NCBI GenBank assembly: GCA_040285745.1 | Contig: JAUFOR010000008.1 | Span: forward strand, 1,302,001-1,366,000 | Reading direction: 5' to 3' | From: Barthelona sp. PCE | Lineage: Eukaryota; Metamonada: BaSk clade | Length of the DNA: 64,000 bases | In this document: piece by piece, positions 30,087 to 38,128 of the stretch | Layout: the number at the start of each line of letters is the position of its first letter | How positions within the stretch are numbered: the first letter of the stretch is position 1 | Position numbers and translations under genes: made by a program | The notes under the pieces: generated by a model | Database searches by the model: none | What the model saw: the letters and a program-made list of their open reading frames with translations, nothing else | What the model was told of the DNA's origin: nothing

Positions 30087-30743
30087 ATGAAGATCCTCAG
30101 TATTTTCGTTCTCTCTGTTCTTCTCGCACTTGTCAGCGTGAGAGCTGATCCAGGCCTTCTAATTAACATCGCTGCGATGTCTAAGTGCCCTGATTATCGC
30201 GACCTTGTGTTCAACACCCTGAACCCTGCCCTTGAGATGCTCCAGATTACCAAGACAAACTATCCTGAGATCAAGACCGATTTTATTATTGCTCAATGCG
30301 ATCCTTCTCAAGATTTCCCTTGGGGCTGGTCCTCAATGCACGGTCAGTCCGAGCTTGAGGGCGATCTCTGGCACAAGATTGTTGCTTCTGTCGAACAAAC
30401 ACCTCTTGCTTCTTACCGTTTTGCTCAATGTTATCTTGCTCACCAAGAAGACGTCCCCTCCGCTTCCGTCGATTGTATCAAGAAGATGTTCCCAGATGAT
30501 TACGCAAAGCTGAACCAAAAGTTCAACTCTGGTCCTATTTCTGATCATCTCCTTCGTTTCACTTACGCTGCTGTTCAGCGCCTCGGTGCCAAGTGGTCCC
30601 CCACCGTGTATTTCAACGGAAACTCCGTCTGTGAGTATAACAGCAAGAACTGTATGCTCGGTGACAACCCAGCTGATTGGGCTAAGGCCATGTGCTCATT
30701 GTGGCGTGGCGAGCAGCCTGCTGGCTGTGCCAACCTTCAATAG
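30087..30743 (+). CDS. GILT-like (gamma-interferon-inducible lysosomal thiol reductase) protein with altered active site
   Basis: A 218-residue protein with a signal peptide (1-20, ending VRA). It shows several GILT landmarks: a C-P-x-x motif after the first strand (C34-P-D-Y37), the MHGQSELEGD segment that corresponds to the family's CQHGxxEC signature, and a late WSPTVYFNG strand with nearby cysteines. GILT enzymes reduce disulfides of proteins in the lysosome using a CxxC pair. Here the second cysteine of CxxC is Tyr, so classical dithiol reductase activity is doubtful; a monothiol mechanism is conceivable. The frame extends upstream from a non-ATG codon, and the ATG at 30087 gives the signal peptide. 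An AATAAATAG motif follows the stop. Confidence 0.72.
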   Translation: MKILSIFVLSVLLALVSVRADPGLLINIAAMSKCPDYRDLVFNTLNPALEMLQITKTNYPEIKTDFIIAQCDPSQDFPWGWSSMHGQSELEGDLWHKIVASVEQTPLASYRFAQCYLAHQEDVPSASVDCIKKMFPDDYAKLNQKFNSGPISDHLLRFTYAAVQRLGAKWSPTVYFNGNSVCEYNSKNCMLGDNPADWAKAMCSLWRGEQPAGCANLQ

Positions 30744-30757
30744 GTTTAGTAATTTTT

Positions 30758-30763
30758 AATAAA
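30758..30763 (+). terminator. Poly(A)-signal-like AATAAA after the GILT gene
   Basis: TTAATAAATAG begins 14 nt after the stop, identical over 11 nt to the sequence at the PLB stop (10717-10727). Confidence 0.4.
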
Positions 30764-30790
30764 TAGTCTCAATTTAGATTTATTTTTTTT

Positions 30791-31453
30791 TTACATTAAC
30801 ACGATTCTTTCCCTTTTGCTCTCTTTAACCATTGAAGAAAGGGTATCCAACGGCGTCATAGTCCTCTTCAATCTAGCAATCTGCTGCAATAACTCTTCTG
30901 TTGAATCGCTAACAGGTGCTGCGTATGTGGATTCTAAAGGGATAGGCATTGTTTTCTGCGCTTCCAAGTCGTTCACGCGCATCGACAGACGTGCATTATC
31001 GGCACGCAACCGGTCTATTTCTGCTTTTGCTTGTGATGGCGTGTGTATGTGGTCATTTTCGAAACTAGTGTTCCATTCTCTTAGAATATTCTCACTTGAC
31101 TTACATTTGCAATACATGCGGTCAAATTCTACACTAAGTGGCTCGATGTATTGCATCAAATCATCGATGAGGTTGTGTAAATAGCGTACTGCTAGTTTTG
31201 ATCCATACTCACCTTTAGCCTTTGTTTGGTAGTGGCTACAGATCGATCTTATCCCACTAAACGTTGGAACAGGCTTCTTTCTGGTCGAAAACAATCTCTT
31301 AGAATTATCCAAACGGTGCAATGGTGCATGTGTGTATCTGTTCTCTTGCGTGATCCTGTTGACCTCAAATGTCTCGTCTTCTGTCATGGAAATGCCTCTT
31401 GCTCTCAAAAAAGCAAATGTAAAGATTGAGAAAAGGAAAAACGGGTTCTTCAT
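30791..31453 (-). CDS. Small secreted or luminal coiled-coil protein, unknown
   Basis: 220 residues. The first 20 are hydrophobic (MKNPFFLFSIFTFAFLRARG), consistent with a signal peptide. The remainder is polar. A heptad-like stretch around 140-170 (AEIDRLRADNARLSMRVNDLEA) predicts a coiled coil, preceded by a CKC pair near residue 110. No domain is recognised. If the second methionine (residue 23) is the true start, the protein would be cytosolic. It converges on the GILT gene with 47 nt between stops. Confidence 0.65.
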   Translation of the reverse strand: MKNPFFLFSIFTFAFLRARGISMTEDETFEVNRITQENRYTHAPLHRLDNSKRLFSTRKKPVPTFSGIRSICSHYQTKAKGEYGSKLAVRYLHNLIDDLMQYIEPLSVEFDRMYCKCKSSENILREWNTSFENDHIHTPSQAKAEIDRLRADNARLSMRVNDLEAQKTMPIPLESTYAAPVSDSTEELLQQIARLKRTMTPLDTLSSMVKESKRERIVLM

Positions 31454-31610
31454 CTCTATTGCTTGTGAAAAGGTATGTAAGCTGAATCATTGTTAATTAC
31501 AGATGGCTATTTGTCACAAAAATTTCCCAAAAGAACTTATGCAAGAAACTGCGCAATTTCTCAAAAAATCATATTGCGGTTTATTTAAATAATGTGCTAC
31601 ATCTACTCGT

Positions 31611-32276
31611 TTATAGATGCTTCAACTTGCCTTGGAGACATAAAGTTTCAACCAAATCCCTGGACAAATTGTGCCGCAGGTCTTTGTCGAACAAATACTC
31701 TTCTGATTCAAGATATAAGCTACCCAAGTCCTCAGGCGCCTGTACATTGATAGTTTCTGACGTTGGTGCGTGATGATTCTTCCATATAGGAAAGTCTGGA
31801 AAGAAACTTGTGTAATCATTAATAATGTCCCTAAATCTTTCAAAATAACTGATCTCCATTGGTGTAAGACGCTTTCTCATATTGGTTGATAATACATTAA
31901 AGCCTCCAATACGTAGAAGCTCAAGTTTTTCCATACGCTGTTGAAAATATATATGAAGAGCTCGAAAACAATGTTTGTTTCTGTTAGAAAGGAATGTAAG
32001 CTCGTTTGCAAATTGAGCAGCAACAGCAGCAACTTTGTCACGGTAATCACCTGGTGGTAGTAAATCCATTTTGCTCCTCAGGTTGCTGAATGTATTCGTT
32101 AGAGACCGTATACTTTCGCTAATGCCTCGTATCAGGCTGATCATTGTGTTGACGACTGCTTGATTGAACGCAGGAAGTGTTTTTTGTCGATTGATCTCAG
32201 ATATCAGTATTTGAACGATATCCACTGAGTTGTCGTTGAGATAGCTCAGGTTTTGAATTGTTTCCTCTTGACTCAT
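31611..32276 (-). CDS. GINS complex subunit PSF1 (GINS1)
   Basis: A 221-residue protein matching PSF1 along its length. The N-terminal helix INRQKTLPAFNQAVV corresponds to the family's 'LPxYN' region. A central NRNKHCFRALHIYFQQRMEKLELLR helix equals the 'RC..aY...R...ir..rW' segment. LTPMEISYFERF follows, and the small C-terminal domain ends with LVETLCLQGKLKHL, the typical 'LI.qG.lkhi' tail. GINS with Cdc45 and Mcm2-7 forms the replicative CMG helicase in the nucleus. PSF1's C-terminal domain contacts Pol alpha/epsilon. A TTTTCATTC element sits about 27 nt upstream of the start. Confidence 0.85.
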   Translation of the reverse strand: MSQEETIQNLSYLNDNSVDIVQILISEINRQKTLPAFNQAVVNTMISLIRGISESIRSLTNTFSNLRSKMDLLPPGDYRDKVAAVAAQFANELTFLSNRNKHCFRALHIYFQQRMEKLELLRIGGFNVLSTNMRKRLTPMEISYFERFRDIINDYTSFFPDFPIWKNHHAPTSETINVQAPEDLGSLYLESEEYLFDKDLRHNLSRDLVETLCLQGKLKHL

Positions 32277-32551
32277 AGCCCCAACATTTAGATGTGTAAG
32301 AATGAAAATGTTAAAACGGAGATTTCATTTGTTTTGTTGGTTCATCTATTGGTTTCCGATATTAATTTCCCGTGTTATGATATTTCAAACAATAAAGTAT
32401 GTGATAACATATCCCAAACATTGAAAAATGATATATAATTTTTGGCTGGATTTTCTCTTAATTCAATACAATGTAGCAGGGCTATGTGGGAGAAAATCAC
32501 GGTTGAACCAAGAAATTTTGTTTTGTCTTTTACTCTCCATATCACGTTTAT

Positions 32552-35500
32552 ATGATGTTTTTTGACACTTTAAAGGAGTCTAAGCTATCCATATTTGCGC
32601 TTTGTAAGTGGTTTGCTACCGATAAGTCCCTTAATTTGGATAGCATTGAGTTTTCTGAAGTTTACTCTCAACCTATCTGGTTACAGGTGCTTTACACAAC
32701 AGCTCTGTATCACGGAAAGCACTTTGGTCGTCTTGCCGAATTCATATTGAATTGTAGGGGAAGAATATTCTTTTATGTAAGTCGTTTTCTTCATAAACCT
32801 AGATTTTTGCTCTTCTGTCTTAAAAACATTGACATCTTTACCGCTTTTATCTCCAGCAACGCTTGGAATTACCGTTTTATCAATAGATGTCAAGCAAACC
32901 GAAATGTTAAGGCAAAGGCTCTATTCCGTGATAACTGTGTTAAGATTCAATCTGAAATCCACCTTGACAACCCCCTCACGCTCCCGTACGACGATGAGAC
33001 GTTGTTCTTATATCTCTATCACTTCTTGGTGGTCTCACCCAATCCTTCAGTAACAATCAACATTGGTTTAAAGGATCAAAAGCTGGCCCCTGTACTCCTC
33101 AGAGTCTTGAAGAAGATGCTCGACGAACAAACACCAGAGGCAATCCGTGAACGCATTAAGCGCTGGAATCGCGTTCCTTATATTTTTTACAAGATGATAT
33201 TGAGCGACTGGGATTTAACAACACGTCTTCTCACTGCTCTACACCCGCAACGCGGCGTGGCCAAGAACAAATTCATCGATTGTGTCAATTTGATCCATTG
33301 GCATATCAGAAAGGAATCATTCATTGAGAACTTTTATGGGTATATTTTGAGAACCGATCCTACGCTTTTCATTGACTCGTTTGTTGATGTAGGAGATGCT
33401 TCAAATTGGTTCTACGCACCTTTCCAGTCAATGTTGCAGACCTATGCCCCCCATCGTGTCAAAGATCTGTATGAGGGATACGCAATCCGTGCAATAGAAA
33501 ATGGATACAACCTTAATGATCTATGTGATGATTACTGCGCTTTCCTGTATGGATTTGACTGCGGTCATGCTCCTGATGAATGCTTTTACCGTAAGTCCCT
33601 CTTTAAAGCAGTATTGGATGAATGCATTAAGCAGACAAAGGACACAGAGAAGGACTATGCATATTTCAACTCGAAGATTATTCCGATTCTCAACCAGGCA
33701 TTTGGATTCAGAGAGTTCTTTGATATTCAGCATGAAGCTGCCGTCAGCGTCTTTGAGTCGATGAAGGATAGGGGATTCGCGTACGATCAGGAGATGACGT
33801 TCGTCCTCAAGACCATCAGGGTTATATGTTCATACAACGAGGACAAGGCTCGTTGTGAAGAGGTAGATTTTTCTTGCTTCCCAGGGTGTGAGAAGGTGAT
33901 GGTGACCCAGGCAGAGAAGCTGTTGTTTGAGTGCTGTCTTGGTGCTTATGGTGATGGTTTTGCTGCTTCTGCAATCAATGCATACGTTCGTTTTGCGTTG
34001 TATTCATGTGACACTGAAGTGTGGCACAGATGCAAAGCGGCAATGAAGTTCTGCACCACCACAGTCTCGAATTGGAACATGGAGTCTTCTGTATTGAATG
34101 CTAACTGGTCGTTCTGGGGTAGGGATGTCTTCTTCGACAGGGACATGCAATCTAAGCACCCATTCGTCATGGAGCTCCCTAAGTTCGTGTTTGAAACCGC
34201 AAGGTTGTTGGACGAGGTTAAGGGTGATGATTTCCATACAACGTATAACCAAATTCCAATTGTAATCTTTGCACAATCCCGTGACGAGGACTATCCCATT
34301 GATTTTGTTGTTGAATTCATCAGCGAGTATTGGTCAGAACTCTCAAAGTACGTTATGTTTAGGCGTCAGACAAACGCTTCGTATAAACTGCTGACACATG
34401 CTCATGCTGATGGTCGTCCCTTCCGCACAGCATTTGGAGTGCGTATGAGCGACTTGAAGCGCGGGCGTACGCTCAACGCAAAGCTGTGGGGTCAAGATTT
34501 CAAACTGCATTTGATGATGAAGTATGAGCGTTACACAAAGACAACGATGGATCTTACATTGATGAAGCGTATCTTTGACACTGTTTTCCCCAACCTCCTG
34601 AATATGGCATACGAAATGTATCAGACACCAATGGAGTTTGACAAATTCAAGATAATCTTTCAAGATATCGGGTGTAGAATCTTAAAATGTTTGAATCTCA
34701 CCCAATCATCGCTTTATCTCGATGAAAACGGTGAAATCAAGCAGGATTACTTTGATTTACAGATCATTCAACAGATCGATCAACGTATCTTGAAGATATT
34801 TGTTGATTCAGAATACATAGGCGATCTGAACGTAAAGGCGCTCCTGGAAACTCCCACACGTCAATATTCACCCGTCTATCCCCTCAAAAAGGATATCCCG
34901 AAGAAACTGCCCGATATGAGTTCTAAACCGGATAATGAGTACTTATGGCCGATTGCTTTAGATAGCCAGCCTTTTTACTTCGTCCTGCCTTATTCAATGA
35001 AACGTTCCAAGGTGATTGAGCAAATTGAAGAGATGGTGGCTGAGGTTATCCGAGCCGAAGAGCTGACAGTCAGTAACGTTGACGAACAGACGAAGCTTTT
35101 CAAGCGTTTGTTCACGTATCGCAGCAGTCTTAGTAACATGAGAGCACTTGTGCCCAAGTTGGTTGAGTTGTTGCCCAATTTGGAGTCTAACAATGTGGGT
35201 ATGAAGCGTATAGGCCGTTATATCTCACATGTATTGCTTTCCAACATGCATATTGCTGATTGCAAGGATGAAGTTATCAAGGCATGCAAATATCATAAGT
35301 TTGTGGGTATTGCCAAGCCATACTTTTTGTCATACCTGCTTCAGATGTCAGGTGAAGAGCGCCAAGCATACGTGTCACATTTTTCAGAGACAATTAATGA
35401 GTTCTGTGATGCCGTCGTCTTCTGGTTGCTTGATGTTTCCAAGAGTTTCAGCATTGATATTGATCATTCTAAATTCCTTGATAGAATTTCTCCCGCTGTC

Positions 35501-36562
35501 GCAACAAGGCTAACGTTCAACACCCTTTGTTCCAACCAGACACCAGAAGCTCTTGCTAACTTCACAAGAGCATTCACCAACTCTCCAGACATTGCGCTCT
35601 TGGATGAGGCAGTGAAGACCCTGGATTTGGGCGTTGTTCTATTCGATATGGTCATTCCTTCTTTGTTTACCTCAAAGAATAACTCGTATATTGTTAAAGC
35701 GTATGGAATTTACGACGAGCACACTAATGCAAAGGGTGTGTGCTACGAGTTCCCACTACCAGAGAACTGGATGCGTGTCTTTGACCACATGAGAATCAGC
35801 CCACTCAGTTCAGTTTGCCTTCTCCTGAACATTGCCGTTGTTCATTACGATACAATCAGTGTTGAACTTGAGACGGCTCTTCGTGCCATATTGGAACCAT
35901 TTTCAAAGGCTCATAGTGACTTCCTCGCTACTGGAGCCCATGATCCCATTGACGCAGACCTTGTTAGAGCTGTATCTACCTGGGCTCAGATCTTCAACTG
36001 TCGAGTTATATCTGGATATAACTATTACCCTAAGGTTGCATCTCTTGTAAGTAATTTCGTCCAGATGTATGAACAACTCTGGTCAGTTCTCCCCACAATG
36101 CCACGTGTGTCTTATTTAACTGCTGAGATTTTGAATACATGCGTTAGCAGTCAAAACTTAGATGCTCTTGATGATATTTACGAACGTGGTATTATGTGCG
36201 GTTATTCATTGGATGAATTCGTTTTGTCAATGTCATCTGTTCCTGTGCCTACAAACATTTTACTTGATAAGATCCAAACTGCAATTAATGAGAAGAAGTA
36301 CAATTTGGCAACAATTTTTGTTGCTCTTGGTGTGTATTACATTCCTCAGGATATCCTTTCCAACCCTATTGTATTTGATTTACTTACCCTCAATTCTATT
36401 TCACAATACGTCTTCACTCTCCGTGAGTGGATGACTCTTCTTGTTCGAAATGAAATAATTAAGTTAAAGGTTCCCGAGTTCATATACGTTGTGATGCATT
36501 GTGATGTGAAGAAGCTAATGCCACCACCAGTTGAAGAAACACCTAACAGTGCTGATGAATAA
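32552..36562 (+). CDS. Large alpha-helical protein, function unknown
   Basis: A 1336-residue protein with no signal peptide, no transmembrane helix and no catalytic motif that I recognise. The sequence is dense in amphipathic helices with conserved-looking Trp, Tyr and Phe positions, suggesting an alpha-solenoid scaffold. I considered NOT1, Blm10/PA200, E4 ubiquitin-chain factors and Nup188/205 and found no decisive match. Two adjacent ATGs start the ORF at 32552/32555. The stop overlaps TAAAT. GC content is like that of neighbouring genes. The next gene follows in the same direction after 130 bp. Confidence 0.75.
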   Translation: MMFFDTLKESKLSIFALCKWFATDKSLNLDSIEFSEVYSQPIWLQVLYTTALYHGKHFGRLAEFILNCRGRIFFYVSRFLHKPRFLLFCLKNIDIFTAFISSNAWNYRFINRCQANRNVKAKALFRDNCVKIQSEIHLDNPLTLPYDDETLFLYLYHFLVVSPNPSVTINIGLKDQKLAPVLLRVLKKMLDEQTPEAIRERIKRWNRVPYIFYKMILSDWDLTTRLLTALHPQRGVAKNKFIDCVNLIHWHIRKESFIENFYGYILRTDPTLFIDSFVDVGDASNWFYAPFQSMLQTYAPHRVKDLYEGYAIRAIENGYNLNDLCDDYCAFLYGFDCGHAPDECFYRKSLFKAVLDECIKQTKDTEKDYAYFNSKIIPILNQAFGFREFFDIQHEAAVSVFESMKDRGFAYDQEMTFVLKTIRVICSYNEDKARCEEVDFSCFPGCEKVMVTQAEKLLFECCLGAYGDGFAASAINAYVRFALYSCDTEVWHRCKAAMKFCTTTVSNWNMESSVLNANWSFWGRDVFFDRDMQSKHPFVMELPKFVFETARLLDEVKGDDFHTTYNQIPIVIFAQSRDEDYPIDFVVEFISEYWSELSKYVMFRRQTNASYKLLTHAHADGRPFRTAFGVRMSDLKRGRTLNAKLWGQDFKLHLMMKYERYTKTTMDLTLMKRIFDTVFPNLLNMAYEMYQTPMEFDKFKIIFQDIGCRILKCLNLTQSSLYLDENGEIKQDYFDLQIIQQIDQRILKIFVDSEYIGDLNVKALLETPTRQYSPVYPLKKDIPKKLPDMSSKPDNEYLWPIALDSQPFYFVLPYSMKRSKVIEQIEEMVAEVIRAEELTVSNVDEQTKLFKRLFTYRSSLSNMRALVPKLVELLPNLESNNVGMKRIGRYISHVLLSNMHIADCKDEVIKACKYHKFVGIAKPYFLSYLLQMSGEERQAYVSHFSETINEFCDAVVFWLLDVSKSFSIDIDHSKFLDRISPAVATRLTFNTLCSNQTPEALANFTRAFTNSPDIALLDEAVKTLDLGVVLFDMVIPSLFTSKNNSYIVKAYGIYDEHTNAKGVCYEFPLPENWMRVFDHMRISPLSSVCLLLNIAVVHYDTISVELETALRAILEPFSKAHSDFLATGAHDPIDADLVRAVSTWAQIFNCRVISGYNYYPKVASLVSNFVQMYEQLWSVLPTMPRVSYLTAEILNTCVSSQNLDALDDIYERGIMCGYSLDEFVLSMSSVPVPTNILLDKIQTAINEKKYNLATIFVALGVYYIPQDILSNPIVFDLLTLNSISQYVFTLREWMTLLVRNEIIKLKVPEFIYVVMHCDVKKLMPPPVEETPNSADE

Positions 36563-36692
36563 ATTGTTTAGGTTGGTTTGTGAGAAGGTGTGGTAGTATG
36601 ATCAATATTACCTGTAAATCGATGTAAGAAAGTTTTGTGATATTTACACATTCGTTTTTTTGTTTGTACCTCTTTTTAGTTTTTTTGTTTGC

Positions 36693-38087
36693 ATGTTCTG
36701 GGGAATAAGGCTACTTCCAGGGCGTGAATATCTCTATCAAGTCCCGAAATCCTCAAAATTAAGATTTTCTGTTGCATCTTTGGTTTTCGATGAGCATTTC
36801 GAGCGCAGCAAGGATGAACTCTTTGCTAACGTCTTTCTCATATCAGACAACACATCATTTCAGCTCTGCACATTGACATTTAATTCTCCAAATTGTTGCT
36901 TGACTCATGAGTTTAACGAAGATGAATCTTTCAAATTATGTGTGTCGGGGACATCGCCCGTCCACATTTCTGGCTCTGTTATTGAAGAGGGCATTCCTCG
37001 TACTGACATACCGACCAAACGTGCTATTAAGGATATTGTAAGTGCAGCTACAGCAGAGATTATCGCTATGGGTGCAATGTCATCCAGCACATCACCAACA
37101 CCGGTGAACATCCCTCAATCTATAGCTTCATCGCATGAATTAGTAACAATAACTGTTCTTCGTAACCAGCTATCATTGGACGCATTTATGATCAATATAT
37201 CACCTTTTAGTACCCTATGGGAACTTGAAGCAAAGATTATTCGGCAATTGCGAAAGGAGAAGTACTTTCCCACCTCAATTCGTCTCAGAGCTGCAATTAA
37301 GAGGAGGAATGGTGTCATCAGACCTCTTATTGCCATCCCACTGGAAACATACCACTGTACAGTGATGCAAGCTGGACTGGCTAAGCGTAAGTTCGTTTAT
37401 TTGGAACAGACATCTGCACGATATGAAATCCCACTTGAGCTAAACGATAAAGAACGCCCCATCTTCCTCACTGTGCGCCTGTATCGTCCCAGATTACTAT
37501 GTCAGGCCGATGATAACCCATCTATGCAATTAGATGTGAGCGACGTTATTGTCAGTTCAACAATAACGCTCATGCAGTTCAAGGATTACCTAACATCAAC
37601 GCTGGTGCCAGAGTTGCTCCCCGAGGAGACTGTGTTAGTTGATCTGTATCAAGATAACGCCGCACGTTTGTTGGTGAATGAACGTCTAACATTAACAGAG
37701 CACGGACTAACTGACGGTGATATCATCGTCGTAGAGCGCCGTCGTAAGGGCCACTGCTTCGAAGGCGGGGTTCCTACACAGTCAATGTTTAATCAAGAGC
37801 TAAATAACGCTGTTTATGACATTCTGGATTTGCAAGAGGAGGAGTGTTACCGTGTAACTAACTGTGAGGAAAGTGACGACGATTCTATCAGCGAAGAGAG
37901 TGATTTGTTCGCTGAGACGACCGAGGAGGAAGAGGAGGACGAAGACGAAGAAGATGAGGGTCTGCAGACAGCTTCTTCCACTGTCTCTGTATATATTCCC
38001 AGTACCATTGCGCTTGAAACACCTAATTTCAGTCAGTTTGACACACAAAGTGGCTATCAATCTGATCATGAGAGTTCAGCGTACTAA
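36693..38087 (+). CDS. Nucleoplasmin-like domain protein with ubiquitin-like domain and acidic tract
   Basis: A 464-residue protein. Residues 1-95 match the nucleoplasmin-like (NPL) domain found at the N-terminus of insect/fungal FKBP39/FKBP46 and HD-tuins: it starts MFWGIRLLPG and contains FQLCTLTFNS and FKLCVSGTSPVHISG strands. The region around 170-350 holds one or two ubiquitin-like folds; the last ends ERLTLTEHGLTDGDIIVVERR, a typical UBL C-terminal strand. A strongly acidic run lies at about 400-430, as in histone chaperones. No FKBP peptidyl-prolyl isomerase domain follows, unlike FKBP39. A histone-chaperone role linked to ubiquitin signalling in the nucleus is inferred. The ORF extends upstream without an ATG, so M at 36693 is chosen because the domain starts there. 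Confidence 0.72.
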   Translation: MFWGIRLLPGREYLYQVPKSSKLRFSVASLVFDEHFERSKDELFANVFLISDNTSFQLCTLTFNSPNCCLTHEFNEDESFKLCVSGTSPVHISGSVIEEGIPRTDIPTKRAIKDIVSAATAEIIAMGAMSSSTSPTPVNIPQSIASSHELVTITVLRNQLSLDAFMINISPFSTLWELEAKIIRQLRKEKYFPTSIRLRAAIKRRNGVIRPLIAIPLETYHCTVMQAGLAKRKFVYLEQTSARYEIPLELNDKERPIFLTVRLYRPRLLCQADDNPSMQLDVSDVIVSSTITLMQFKDYLTSTLVPELLPEETVLVDLYQDNAARLLVNERLTLTEHGLTDGDIIVVERRRKGHCFEGGVPTQSMFNQELNNAVYDILDLQEEECYRVTNCEESDDDSISEESDLFAETTEEEEEDEDEEDEGLQTASSTVSVYIPSTIALETPNFSQFDTQSGYQSDHESSAY

Positions 38088-38128
38088 ATTCGTGTAAAAA
38101 CAATCATATTTACATATAAACAGTGGGA

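Noticed and set aside
32552-36562. Assignment as NOT1, Blm10/PA200, E4 factor or a large nucleoporin
   Set aside because: Only general alpha-solenoid character is visible; no family-specific motif could be confirmed by eye.
36660-36692. An 11-codon N-terminal extension (hydrophobic) of the nucleoplasmin-like protein
   Set aside because: It begins at a TTG, not an ATG. The NPL domain characteristically starts at or near the initiator Met-Phe-Trp-Gly, which is the first ATG.
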